Positions 16,944 to 25,348 of a DNA stretch of 64,000 nt are shown piece by piece (position 1 is the stretch's first letter; every line of letters begins with the position of its first letter). The notes below the pieces were generated by a model, which saw nothing but the letters and a program-made list of their open reading frames with translations, was not told the origin of the DNA and searched no databases. The position numbers and the translations under genes are program-made. The DNA is from Variovorax gracilis (GTDB lineage: Bacteria; Pseudomonadota; Gammaproteobacteria; Burkholderiales; Burkholderiaceae_C), in NCBI RefSeq assembly GCF_030317115.1, contig NZ_JASZYF010000007.1, positions 1 to 64,000 of the forward strand, read 5' to 3'.

Positions 16944-17906
16944 ATGCAAAGCACTCCCTCCGCGAACCCGTACTCGAAGGTCATCGCGAACTCCAAGCGC
17001 GTCCGCTGGGACATCGACAACGACGTCATCCGTCACCGGCGATTCGATCTCGGCAGGATGTTCCTTCCGGGCGGCCTGTCGCTGGTGAACGAACTGGATT
17101 TCCTGACCGCGGATGACCGGCGCCTGTTGAGTCAGGTGCAGGGTCGAAGCTACGCCTACATCTTCGGCCTGGTGGAGCGATTCATCGGCGCCAAGGTGCT
17201 CGAGATCAGCCGGCAGCACGCACTCGGCGACCAGATGGCCCTGGAGGCACTGGTCCGCATGGCCGACGAGGAACTGAAGCACCAGGAGCTGTTCCGGCGC
17301 ATGGAAGCCATGATGGCCGCCGACATGCCGGCGGGATACATGGCAACGGCCGAACCGAACGCCGTCGCGACCGCCGTGCTGAGCAAGAGCAACTGGTCGG
17401 TCCTTGCGCTGACGCTGGACATCGAGCTCTTCACGCTGGCTCACTATCGCGCCAGCATCGAGCCGCGGGACGACCTCTGCGAACTTTGGAAAGACGTCTT
17501 CCGGGCGCACTGGAAAGAGGAGTCGCAGCACGCCGTGCTGGACGAGATCGAGTTCCTTCGCGAGGACGCGCGCCTGAACGCCGACGAACGCGATGCGGCC
17601 GTCGGTGACCTGATCGACCTCGTCGTAGCGGTCGACGGCATCCTCCAGGCGCAGGCGCGCGCCGATGCGGCCTACTTCGAGTCGATCGCGAGCCATCGCT
17701 ACGCCGATGCGCAACGCAGCGCCATCGCCTCCGGGATCCTGAAGGCGTACCGCTGGCAGTACATCGTGTCGGGCGTGATGGAGCCGCGATTCCAGAAGAT
17801 TCTCTTCGGCGTTCTCGATGACAGGCAGGCTGCCCGGGTAACGGATGCGCTCCAGCCGCTGCTCTATGCGGTGCCCACACCATCGCCCATGGCATCCCTC
17901 CAGTAG
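16944..17906 (+). CDS. Ferritin-like diiron protein, putative oxidase/oxygenase
   Basis: The 320-residue protein starts at ATG 16944 with GAAAGAGG 5 nt upstream. Two E-x-x-H style motifs in long helices suggest a diiron centre: ADEELKHQELFRRM (about residues 108-121) and HWKEESQHAVLDEIE (about 190-204). Additional Glu residues in FIGAKVLE and LDIELFTLAH could complete the ligands. The arrangement resembles the AurF/ribonucleotide-reductase-R2-like superfamily. It is soluble, with no export signal. The MAPEG-family gene follows 40 bp downstream in the same direction, so they may form one transcript. The substrate is not evident. Confidence 0.65.
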   Translation: MQSTPSANPYSKVIANSKRVRWDIDNDVIRHRRFDLGRMFLPGGLSLVNELDFLTADDRRLLSQVQGRSYAYIFGLVERFIGAKVLEISRQHALGDQMALEALVRMADEELKHQELFRRMEAMMAADMPAGYMATAEPNAVATAVLSKSNWSVLALTLDIELFTLAHYRASIEPRDDLCELWKDVFRAHWKEESQHAVLDEIEFLREDARLNADERDAAVGDLIDLVVAVDGILQAQARADAAYFESIASHRYADAQRSAIASGILKAYRWQYIVSGVMEPRFQKILFGVLDDRQAARVTDALQPLLYAVPTPSPMASLQ

Positions 17907-17946
17907 CGCACCACGTGCCCACCGGCGTCCACGACAGGAGACCGAG

Positions 17947-18363
17947 ATGCTGCCCGAGTTGATGCTGATGGGCTTCGCCGCCTGGACCTTGGTTCTCCTG
18001 CTCGCCACCGTGGGCGCCTACCGGCTGAGCCGGGTGTTCAGTGGCCGAGCGGGAATGAGCGAATTCCGCGCCGATCACGTCGAGGGCAAGGACTGGTACC
18101 AGCGCGCGATGCGCGCGCACGCGAACTGCCTCGAGAACCTGCCGGTGTTCGCCGTACTGGTCTACGTGCTGCGCGCCTGCAACGTCATCGATGTCGCGGT
18201 GGATCCGCTCTGCGTCGTCATCCTCGCGGCGCGGATCCCCCAGTCGCTGGTCCACGTCTGCTTCGCCCAGACGGATCGCGTCGTGTCGGTGCGCTTCGCG
18301 CTCTTCCTCGCTCAGTTCCTGAGCTTCTGTGCGCTGATCGCATTGATCGCTTTCCGTCGTTGA
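17947..18363 (+). CDS. MAPEG-family membrane protein
   Basis: 138 residues with four hydrophobic segments (about 5-28, 62-82, 86-104, 114-136). The family signature is RAMRAHANCLENLPVFAVL. MAPEG proteins include microsomal glutathione transferase and leukotriene-C4-synthase homologues; many bacterial ones are uncharacterised. It starts at ATG 17947 after GGAGACCGAG. The 3' 146 bp overlap the antisense end of the AraC-type gene. Confidence 0.82.
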   Translation: MLPELMLMGFAAWTLVLLLATVGAYRLSRVFSGRAGMSEFRADHVEGKDWYQRAMRAHANCLENLPVFAVLVYVLRACNVIDVAVDPLCVVILAARIPQSLVHVCFAQTDRVVSVRFALFLAQFLSFCALIALIAFRR

Positions 18364-19333
18364 GCTCGGTCGGGTCCTGAAGACTGCGCTCGCGACGCCA
18401 GGATGCCGGGGGCACGCCGAACTCGCGCTTGAAGGCGCGGCTGAAGGCGGTGTCGGTTTCATAGCCGACTTCCAGCGCGATGTGGATCATGCTCAGGGCG
18501 CTGCGCCGCAGCAGATTGGATGCGAGCGCCATGCGCCACTTGCCGAGATACTGGATCGGAGGCTGCCCAACGTAGTGGGTGAACTTCTCGGCGAGGACCG
18601 AGCGCGATGTCCCGACCTCCCGCGCAAGGCTTTCGAGCGTCCATGGATGCGCCGGGTCCTCGTGCATGAGGGCGAGGCACTTGCCGACGACACGGTCGCG
18701 CAAGCCCGCGAGCCAACCTGTCTGGCCCTCGGACATCTGGGAGATGTACCGGCGCAGGGTCTCGACCACCAGCACCTCGGACAACTTCGCCAGCACGCCT
18801 TCACCGCCGGGTTGCGTTGATGCGGCCTCCGCCACCGCGTAGACGAAGGAACGCTCCACCCAGTCGGTCTTCTCGTCCCTCCTGAGGCTGACCGTCAGCA
18901 CCCTGGGCAGGGTCGCCAGGACCGGCCGGCACAGGATGGGGTCGCATGACAGGTAGCCGCAGATGAAGCGGGTCGGCTCGCCGCCACCGCCCAGTTGCAG
19001 TTCGTCGGGCCGCTTGCGCAAGAGCGACCGCACATCGAGCAGCGGCCCGGGTCCGTCGATTCCGGACGAGGCCATCGTGTGGGCATCGCCATGCGGAAAC
19101 AGGATGATGTCGCCCGCCTGAAGCCGGAGGGGCGGCATGCCGTCGAGCTTCACGGTGCACGAGCCGTCCACGAAGAAGTGATAGAAGAGCAGGCGCTCGG
19201 ACCCGGCGTTGACCTGCCGGGCGACTGCATCCGCTTCCGGGGAAGCGAAGCACCATGGCGCGGTGAACCTGGCGTTGAAGAAGATCGCGCTGTTGAACTG
19301 CAGGACCTTCAAGACCTCGGACAAGGCATCCAT
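18218..19333 (-). CDS. AraC-family transcriptional regulator with N-terminal cupin domain
   Basis: 371 residues from ATG 19333 (GGAGAGG 5-6 nt upstream). The N-terminal cupin-like effector domain (about 15-180) includes LLFYHFFVDGSC and GDIILFPHGDAH. Two HTH units at about 215-315 include LESLAREVGTSRSVLAEKFTHYVG and IHIALEVGYETDTAFSRAFKREFGVPPASWR. AraC proteins usually end soon after this last phrase; here the frame runs about 60 residues further as a basic low-complexity tail that lies antisense to the MAPEG gene. It lies 26 bp downstream of acdR on the same strand and may be co-transcribed. Its targets are unknown. Confidence 0.82.
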   Translation of the reverse strand: MDALSEVLKVLQFNSAIFFNARFTAPWCFASPEADAVARQVNAGSERLLFYHFFVDGSCTVKLDGMPPLRLQAGDIILFPHGDAHTMASSGIDGPGPLLDVRSLLRKRPDELQLGGGGEPTRFICGYLSCDPILCRPVLATLPRVLTVSLRRDEKTDWVERSFVYAVAEAASTQPGGEGVLAKLSEVLVVETLRRYISQMSEGQTGWLAGLRDRVVGKCLALMHEDPAHPWTLESLAREVGTSRSVLAEKFTHYVGQPPIQYLGKWRMALASNLLRRSALSMIHIALEVGYETDTAFSRAFKREFGVPPASWRRERSLQDPTELNDGKRSMRSAHRSSGTERGRARSAPTRRDPSGRSRRGPATGGSAPRG

Positions 19334-19359
19334 ATCGACCTCTCCTGCGCAGCGCGGGT

Positions 19360-19851
19360 TCAAGCCTGCAACGGCAACTGCGTGGTCGACATCACCTGCT
19401 TGAGCACCATGAAGGTCCGTATCTGCCGCACGCCCGGCAGGTACAGCAGTTGCTCTGCGTGCAGACGGTTGAAGCTGTCGTTGTCGCGCGTGCGCACCAG
19501 CATGAAGTAGTCGAACTCGCCAGTGACCACGTGACACTCCAGACAACCCGACACCTTTTGCACGGCCTTCTCGAAACTGGCGAACGACTCGGGCGTTGAA
19601 CGGTCAAGGACCACGCCGATCATGACCAGCGTGCCGAAGTCCAGCGCCACCGGGTCGAGCAGCGCCACCACCTTCCTGATCAGCCCCATCGACTTGAGTC
19701 GCTCGACCCGCCTCAGGCAGGCCGGAGCGCTCAGGTTGACCTTGGCAGCGAGTGCCACGTTCGACACCGAGGCATCGCGTTGCAGCGCACGAAGGATGGC
19801 GCGATCCGTTCGATCCAGTCCATCCTTGGACGGCAATTTTGTTGCGCTCAT
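19360..19851 (-). CDS. acdR: Lrp/AsnC-family regulator of ACC deaminase, AcdR
   Basis: 163 residues from ATG 19851. The HTH lies in the first 60 residues (LDRTDRAILRALQRDASVSN, then LAAKVNLSAPACLRRVERLKSMG). The remainder is a RAM/AsnC ligand domain with DYFMLVRTRD. It is divergent from acdS with a 136-bp shared control region, the arrangement known for AcdR-AcdS in plant-associated proteobacteria, where AcdR with ACC activates acdS. The name rests on this context and on Lrp family membership. Confidence 0.85.
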   Translation of the reverse strand: MSATKLPSKDGLDRTDRAILRALQRDASVSNVALAAKVNLSAPACLRRVERLKSMGLIRKVVALLDPVALDFGTLVMIGVVLDRSTPESFASFEKAVQKVSGCLECHVVTGEFDYFMLVRTRDNDSFNRLHAEQLLYLPGVRQIRTFMVLKQVMSTTQLPLQA

Positions 19852-19878
19852 GGTTTCATCGACAAAATAAATCTCGAC

Positions 19879-19897
19879 TTTGTGTTCAATGCACAAA
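19879..19897. promoter_or_regulatory. Inverted repeat in the acdR-acdS intergenic region, candidate AcdR operator
   Basis: A perfect inverted repeat TTTGTG (19879-19884) / CACAAA (19892-19897) with a 7-nt spacer sits in the AT-richer centre of the divergent region, 28 bp upstream of acdR and 91 bp upstream of acdS. Lrp-type regulators bind loosely palindromic AT-rich sites of about this size. Assignment is inferred. Confidence 0.5.
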
Positions 19898-19987
19898 TCA
19901 CAGTGTCGCGATTCGCCCCGAATTTGCAACCATCAAACAGGCGATTCTTCCTACGATTCCTTCACCTCTTGAACAAGGAATCGCCCC

Positions 19988-21004
19988 ATGAACCTTCAGA
20001 AATTCCCCCGCTACCCACTCACCTTCGGACCTACCCCGATCCAGCCATTGAGAAGGCTCAGCGCACACCTGGGCGGCAAGGTGGACCTCTATGCCAAGCG
20101 CGAGGACTGCAACAGCGGCCTCGCCTTCGGCGGCAACAAGACTCGCAAGCTCGAATACCTGATGCCTGAAGCCATCGAAGGCGGCTACGACACGCTGGTG
20201 TCGATCGGCGGCATCCAGTCGAACCAGACGCGACAGGTCGCCGCGGTGGCTGCGCACCTCGGCATGAAGTGCGTCCTGGTGCAGGAAAACTGGGTCAACT
20301 ATTCCGACGCGGTGTACGACCGCGTGGGCAACATCGAGATGTCGCGCATCATGGGCGCGGACGTGCGACTCGATGCCGCCGGCTTCGACATCGGCATCCG
20401 CAAGAGTTGGGAGGACGCGATGGACAGCGTGCGCCAGGCCGGCGGCAAGCCTTTCCCGATTCCCGCAGGCTGCTCCGAGCATCCGAAGGGAGCGCTCGGC
20501 TTCGTGGGCTTCGCGGAAGAAGTGCGTCAGCAGGAAGCCCAACTCGGCTTCAAGTTCGACTACATCGTCACCTGCTCGGTCACCGGCAGCACGCAGGCCG
20601 GTATGGTGGTGGGCTTCGCGGCCGATGGACGTGCCGACCGCGTGATCGGCGTCGACGCGTCGGCCAAGCCCCGGCAGACCTTCGATCAGATTCTGCGCAT
20701 CTCGAGGCATACGGCCGAGCTGGTCGAACTCGGCCGCGATATCACGGACAAGGACGTGGTGCTCGACACTCGCTTCGGCGGGCCGGAGTACGGGCTTCCG
20801 AATGACGGAACGCTCGAAGCGATCCGCCTGAGCGCCCGCATGGAGGCCATGCTGACCGACCCGGTGTATGAGGGCAAATCAATGCACGGGATGATCGAGA
20901 AGGTGAGGCTCGGTGAATTTCCCGCGGGCTCGAAGGTGCTGTATGTGCACCTTGGCGGCGTGCCTGCCCTCAACGCCTATAGCTTCCTCTTTCGCAACGG
21001 CTGA
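19988..21004 (+). CDS. acdS: 1-aminocyclopropane-1-carboxylate deaminase
   Basis: The 338-residue PLP enzyme cleaves ACC, the ethylene precursor of plants, to 2-oxobutyrate and ammonia. Length and residues match characterised AcdS: Lys51 (FGGNKTRK) is the PLP lysine, Ser78 (GGIQSNQ) the nucleophile/carboxylate site, Tyr294-Glu295 (DPVYEGKS) and Leu322 (HLGG). Glu295 and Leu322 are the residues used to separate true ACC deaminase from D-cysteine desulfhydrase, so the call is firm. It is cytoplasmic and transcribed divergently from the Lrp regulator. It supplies nitrogen and lowers plant ethylene, supporting a rhizosphere lifestyle. Confidence 0.96.
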   Translation: MNLQKFPRYPLTFGPTPIQPLRRLSAHLGGKVDLYAKREDCNSGLAFGGNKTRKLEYLMPEAIEGGYDTLVSIGGIQSNQTRQVAAVAAHLGMKCVLVQENWVNYSDAVYDRVGNIEMSRIMGADVRLDAAGFDIGIRKSWEDAMDSVRQAGGKPFPIPAGCSEHPKGALGFVGFAEEVRQQEAQLGFKFDYIVTCSVTGSTQAGMVVGFAADGRADRVIGVDASAKPRQTFDQILRISRHTAELVELGRDITDKDVVLDTRFGGPEYGLPNDGTLEAIRLSARMEAMLTDPVYEGKSMHGMIEKVRLGEFPAGSKVLYVHLGGVPALNAYSFLFRNG

Positions 21005-21014
21005 AGCGAGCCTT

Positions 21015-21776
21015 CTAGATAGCAGTGAAGCCTCCGTCGACTGCATGCGCATGGCCCGTCACGAACGATGCGTGATCGGAACACAGCCACATCACGACTG
21101 CGGCCACTTCGTCCGGCTCGCCGATGCGACCGATCGGGTGTAGCGCCGCCATGCGTGCCGGCATGTCCGGGTCGGTCTGGGCCCGTCGCTCAGACATGGC
21201 AGAACGAATGACGCCCGGGCACACGACATTGATGCGGATGTTCTTCCTGGCGAATTCTGCTGCCGTGGATCTGGTGAGTCCCACGACCGCGTGTTTGGAA
21301 CCGGCATAGGTCGCGAGCCTCGGAGCGCCTGTGAGGCCGGCTACGGACGCGGTATTCACGATCGCGCCGCCCCCCTGCGTCGCCATCTGCCTCAGTTCAT
21401 GTTTCAGGCACAGCCAAACACCCTTGACGTTCACCGCCAGGATTCGATCGAACACCGATTCGTCGCATTCAGTGATGGGTGCGCTTTCTATTTCGATGCC
21501 CGCGTTGTTGAAGGCACAGTCCAGTCGACCGTAAGCCTTGACGGTCGCAGCGACCAAGGCAGCCACTTCGCCCTCGCGCGTGACATCGACCTTCAGGAAG
21601 ATCGCCTCGCCGCGCTGCGAGCGAATCAACGAAGCGGTTTCCTCGCCTGCAACAACATCGATGTCGGCCAACATCAGGCGAGCCCCGGCCTTCGCGAAGG
21701 AAAGCGCAGTGGCGCGGCCGATGCCACCGCCAGCGCCAGTGACGAGAACGGCCTTGCCCGTGAAATCGTGTGTCAT
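21015..21776 (-). CDS. Short-chain dehydrogenase/reductase (SDR) family oxidoreductase
   Basis: 253 residues from ATG 21776. Classical SDR motifs: TGAGGGIGRA for the dinucleotide, NNAGIE, the catalytic Ser in NTASVAGLTG, Tyr-x-x-x-Lys in YAGSKHA, and the PG motif VVCPGVIRSAM. The Asp in LMLADID after strand 2 favours NAD(H). The C-terminus VTGHAHAVDGGFTAI is typical. It converges on acdS with an 11-bp gap. Substrate unknown. Confidence 0.85.
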   Translation of the reverse strand: MTHDFTGKAVLVTGAGGGIGRATALSFAKAGARLMLADIDVVAGEETASLIRSQRGEAIFLKVDVTREGEVAALVAATVKAYGRLDCAFNNAGIEIESAPITECDESVFDRILAVNVKGVWLCLKHELRQMATQGGGAIVNTASVAGLTGAPRLATYAGSKHAVVGLTRSTAAEFARKNIRINVVCPGVIRSAMSERRAQTDPDMPARMAALHPIGRIGEPDEVAAVVMWLCSDHASFVTGHAHAVDGGFTAI

Positions 21777-21970
21777 CGACGTCTTTCGCCTCCGCAATGA
21801 AGGGTGCCTTATTCATTGTCCGCCAATCAGCGCTGCGAAGTGCACCCACATGTGGCGTTCGCCGTGGGGCATGCGGTTTGGAGACTCTCTTGCGGCGGGC
21901 AGCCGGAGGGGCAAGGCTTACACTGGAACTCCGGCGATCTCGAGGTCGCAGTTGTCCGATAGAGGAGCGC

Positions 21971-24900
21971 ATGAACAAGGTTCAGGACTGGCTCGAGAAG
22001 CATCGGCTGACCCAACTCGCTGAGATCCTGGAGCGTGAGCAGATCGATTGGGACGCGCTGCTGGTCCTTTCCGCGGAAGATCTGAAGGATCTCGGATTAC
22101 CGATCGGACTGCGCGCCAAATTCTCCGCTGCCTTGCAATCCCTTCGGGAGGGGGCTTCCATCTCGAACCCACTGGCGGATACCAGGCCGGAAGCCGCAGG
22201 TGAGGTCGCGGGAGCGCGCGACGAGGGCGAGCGCCGCCAATTGACGGCGCTGTTCTGCGACATGGTGGGCTTCACCGAACTGGCCAATCGCCTGGATCCG
22301 GAGGTACTGCAGCGCATCGTCCGCCGCTACGAGCAAGTCTGCTCCGTGTGCATTGCGCGATATGAGGGCTACGTCTTCCAACTCCTGGGCGACGGTATCG
22401 TGGCTTTCTTCGGCTACCCGCTTGCGCACGAGGGCGAGGCTGAGCGCGCCATTCGTGCGGGACTCGAGATCATCGACTCGCTGTCCAAGCTGGACATCCC
22501 CGATGTCGGACGCCTCGCGGTTCGAATCGGGATTGCAACCGGTGTGGTCGTGGTGTCTTCGGCAGGAAAGGTCGCGGTCGGGGAGGCCATGAATCTCGCC
22601 GCCCGACTGCAAGGCTTGGCCGAGCCAGGCCGTGTTCTGGTGAGCGATCGGGTGCATCGGCTGGCCCGAGGCAGCTTCGACTACGAGGCTCTGGGCGAGC
22701 AGATGCTCAAGGGCATCGCGAAGCCTCAACATGTCTATTGCGTCCTGGGTGTGAGCGAAGTGGTGAGCCGCTTCGACGCCGCGACTCAAGAGGGCTTGAC
22801 GCCGCTGATTGGCCGTGAGCAGGAAATCGGTCTGCTTCTGGAGCGGTGGTCGCTCGCGCAGGAAAGCGAGGGCCAAGTGGTCGTGTTGTCAGGCGAACCT
22901 GGCATCGGCAAGAGCCGAATCCTGAATGCTTTTCAGGAGCGGGTCGAAAGCCGAGGCGCAAATGCCTTGCGCTTTCATTGCTCGCCGTACTATGTCAATA
23001 GCGCCTTCTGGCCCACCACGACCAACTTCGAAAGGGCGTTGAAGTTCAATCGCGACGAGCCCCCCGCGGTCAAGCTCGAAAAGCTCGAGGACCTGATCGT
23101 CAACGTCTACGGGCGGCCTTTGGCCGACGTCGGGTACATCGCATCCATGATGTCCATCCCGTGCGACGATCGCTACGGCACGAGTGCCGTGACATCGCAA
23201 AAGCGCAAGCAGGAGATACTGCGCACGCTGGTCGACCTGACTGAAGCTACCGCGCGCCGGCATCCCAGCGTCATGCTGTTCGAGGACGTGCATTGGGCCG
23301 ACCCCACGTCCCTGGAAGTGCTCGACCTGTTGATCGATCGCGTTCGCACCATCCCGTTGCTCATCGTCCTTACGCACCGACCGGAATTTCAGTCGCGCTG
23401 GTCCGAGCAGGGCCACGTCAGCGCCCTGAATCTCTCCAAGCTGTCGCGCGCCCAGGGAGCCGCCCTGGTATCCAGGCTGGCGGGCGGCAAGGCGCTGCCG
23501 GAGGCGCTGCTCGAGGAGATTCTCGCGAGGACAGACGGCGTGCCCTTGTTCCTCGAAGAACTGACCAAGGCCATTTTCGAGTCGGGCGAACTCACGGAAA
23601 AAGTGGATCACTATGCGTTCCGTGGCGCTGCAAGCGGCATCACCATTCCTGCCACGCTCCGGGATTCGCTGATGGCGCGCCTGGACCGCTTCAATCCCGT
23701 GAAGGACATCGCGCAGATTGGCGCGGCGATCGGGCGCGCGTTCAGCTACGAGTTGATCGCGGCGATTGCGCCGATGACACAGGAACAACTCGACGATTCG
23801 CTCGCGCAGCTGACTGACTCGGGGCTGGCGTCTCGCCGAGGCATACCGCCCGAGGCGACCTACACCTTCAAGCACGCGCTGGTCCAGGACGTGGCTTATG
23901 ACTCGCTGCTGAAGAGTCGCCGGCAGGAACTGCACGCCAAGATCGCCCGCGCGATCGAAGAGCGCTTCGCGGACATGAAGGCCACGCAGCCTGAAGTACT
24001 GGCCCACCACCTCACTGCGGCCGGCCTCGCGGCGGCCGCCATTCCGCAGTGGCAAAGCGCGGGCGAGCTGGCATTGAAGCGCATGGCCTTGATCGAGGCC
24101 ATCTCGCATCTGAATCAAGGACTGAAACTGGTCCCCACGCTGCCGGGCTCCGTCGAGATCGAGAGGCGCGAACTCGCACTCCGGCGCGCCCTCGGCGTTT
24201 GCTGGATGGCCTCCAAGGGCTGGCCCGCACCTGAAGCTCGCGATAGCCTCCTGCCCGCACTGAGATTGGTGCGCTCCGCCGCATCGGGGCGGGACGTCGT
24301 GCCGGTCTACTGGGGCCTCTTCTCCAACACCTTGAGCCAGGGTCGGGTCGCCGAATCCGTCGAGTGGGCCGAGCAGTTGCTCGCGATGGGCCAGCAAAAA
24401 GATGACTCCGACATCCTGGTCACGGCGCACCTGATGATGAGCGTCTCGACGTTCTGGCTTGGCAAACTGCTGACCAGTCGCGCGCATGCGGAAGCGCTGG
24501 CGAGCATCTACGATCCAGCGAAGCACCGCCATATCGCCGATGCGATCAACCACGATCCACTGACCGGCGCTGGCGTCTACCTGGCGCAAGTGAGCTGGAT
24601 GCTCGGATTCCCCGACCGCGCCGTCGCGGAGTGCAACGCAAAGGACGAGCACGCGCGCGCCCGTGGCCACGTATTCGATCTGGGATTTGCGCTGTGTGCC
24701 GGCGCTGACGTCTTCGAGTACCGGTGCGAACCCGAGGCACAACGCGCGCGCGTTCAGGAATCCGAACGGCTGGGCCGCGAGAACGGCCTGACCGTGCTCT
24801 GGCAGGTGATGGCGCCGCTGCGCTACGGAACCTCATCGATTCGCGCCGGGAAAGTGGCCGAAGGCGTGGGCCTCTTGCAGGCGGGCCTCGCCATGCGTGA

Positions 24901-25339
24901 ATCCGGTGGCGGATATGGCGGAAGCAACCCGTACCTCAAGGCACTGCTCGCCGAAGGAATGGCCCTGGGAGGTGACATTCCGGGAGCTCTGCGGATCATC
25001 GAGATGCAGATCGAACAGGTCGAACGGCCGGGCTGGGGTGAACGCAGCCACTACGCCGAGATCCGGCGCCTGGAGGGATGGCTCCACGAGCTTCGTGGCG
25101 ACGCAGAGGCTGCGGAAGCGAGCTACCGGATCTCGCTCGACTGGGCCCGTTCGCAACAGGCCCGCTCCTGGGAGCTGCGCACCGCCACCAGCCTGGCGCA
25201 AATGCTGCAGAAGCAGCAGAGGTCCGCCGAAGGACATGCATTGCTGGCCCCCGTCTACGATTGGTTCACCGAGGGATTCGAGACGCGGGACTTGCTGCGT
25301 GCGCGCGAGGTCATCGAGGCGCTTCGGCGAGAGGCGTGA
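21971..25339 (+). CDS. SAM-domain / class III nucleotidyl cyclase / AAA-type ATPase / TPR signalling protein
   Basis: The 1122-residue protein starts at ATG 21971 (GAGGAG 4 nt upstream). Residues 1-62 are a SAM domain (VQDWLEKHRLTQLAEIL). The cyclase domain at about 80-260 keeps both metal aspartates, Asp97 (CDMVGF) and Asp141 (LLGDGIVAFF), and the transition-state Asn/Arg in GEAMNLAARLQ. A STAND-like AAA module follows with Walker A GEPGIGKS (about 308-315) and Walker B VMLFEDVHWADP (about 435). The C-terminal 450 residues are helical, TPR-like repeats. Such proteins probably make cAMP on ATPase-controlled assembly, but the input is unknown. Confidence 0.85.
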   Translation: MNKVQDWLEKHRLTQLAEILEREQIDWDALLVLSAEDLKDLGLPIGLRAKFSAALQSLREGASISNPLADTRPEAAGEVAGARDEGERRQLTALFCDMVGFTELANRLDPEVLQRIVRRYEQVCSVCIARYEGYVFQLLGDGIVAFFGYPLAHEGEAERAIRAGLEIIDSLSKLDIPDVGRLAVRIGIATGVVVVSSAGKVAVGEAMNLAARLQGLAEPGRVLVSDRVHRLARGSFDYEALGEQMLKGIAKPQHVYCVLGVSEVVSRFDAATQEGLTPLIGREQEIGLLLERWSLAQESEGQVVVLSGEPGIGKSRILNAFQERVESRGANALRFHCSPYYVNSAFWPTTTNFERALKFNRDEPPAVKLEKLEDLIVNVYGRPLADVGYIASMMSIPCDDRYGTSAVTSQKRKQEILRTLVDLTEATARRHPSVMLFEDVHWADPTSLEVLDLLIDRVRTIPLLIVLTHRPEFQSRWSEQGHVSALNLSKLSRAQGAALVSRLAGGKALPEALLEEILARTDGVPLFLEELTKAIFESGELTEKVDHYAFRGAASGITIPATLRDSLMARLDRFNPVKDIAQIGAAIGRAFSYELIAAIAPMTQEQLDDSLAQLTDSGLASRRGIPPEATYTFKHALVQDVAYDSLLKSRRQELHAKIARAIEERFADMKATQPEVLAHHLTAAGLAAAAIPQWQSAGELALKRMALIEAISHLNQGLKLVPTLPGSVEIERRELALRRALGVCWMASKGWPAPEARDSLLPALRLVRSAASGRDVVPVYWGLFSNTLSQGRVAESVEWAEQLLAMGQQKDDSDILVTAHLMMSVSTFWLGKLLTSRAHAEALASIYDPAKHRHIADAINHDPLTGAGVYLAQVSWMLGFPDRAVAECNAKDEHARARGHVFDLGFALCAGADVFEYRCEPEAQRARVQESERLGRENGLTVLWQVMAPLRYGTSSIRAGKVAEGVGLLQAGLAMRESGGGYGGSNPYLKALLAEGMALGGDIPGALRIIEMQIEQVERPGWGERSHYAEIRRLEGWLHELRGDAEAAEASYRISLDWARSQQARSWELRTATSLAQMLQKQQRSAEGHALLAPVYDWFTEGFETRDLLRAREVIEALRREA

Positions 25340-25348
25340 AGCGCATGC

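Noticed and set aside
22889..24742. Open frame of about 617 codons antisense to the cyclase/ATPase gene
   Set aside because: Shadow frame; repeated His/Gln/Arg-rich composition and no motif.
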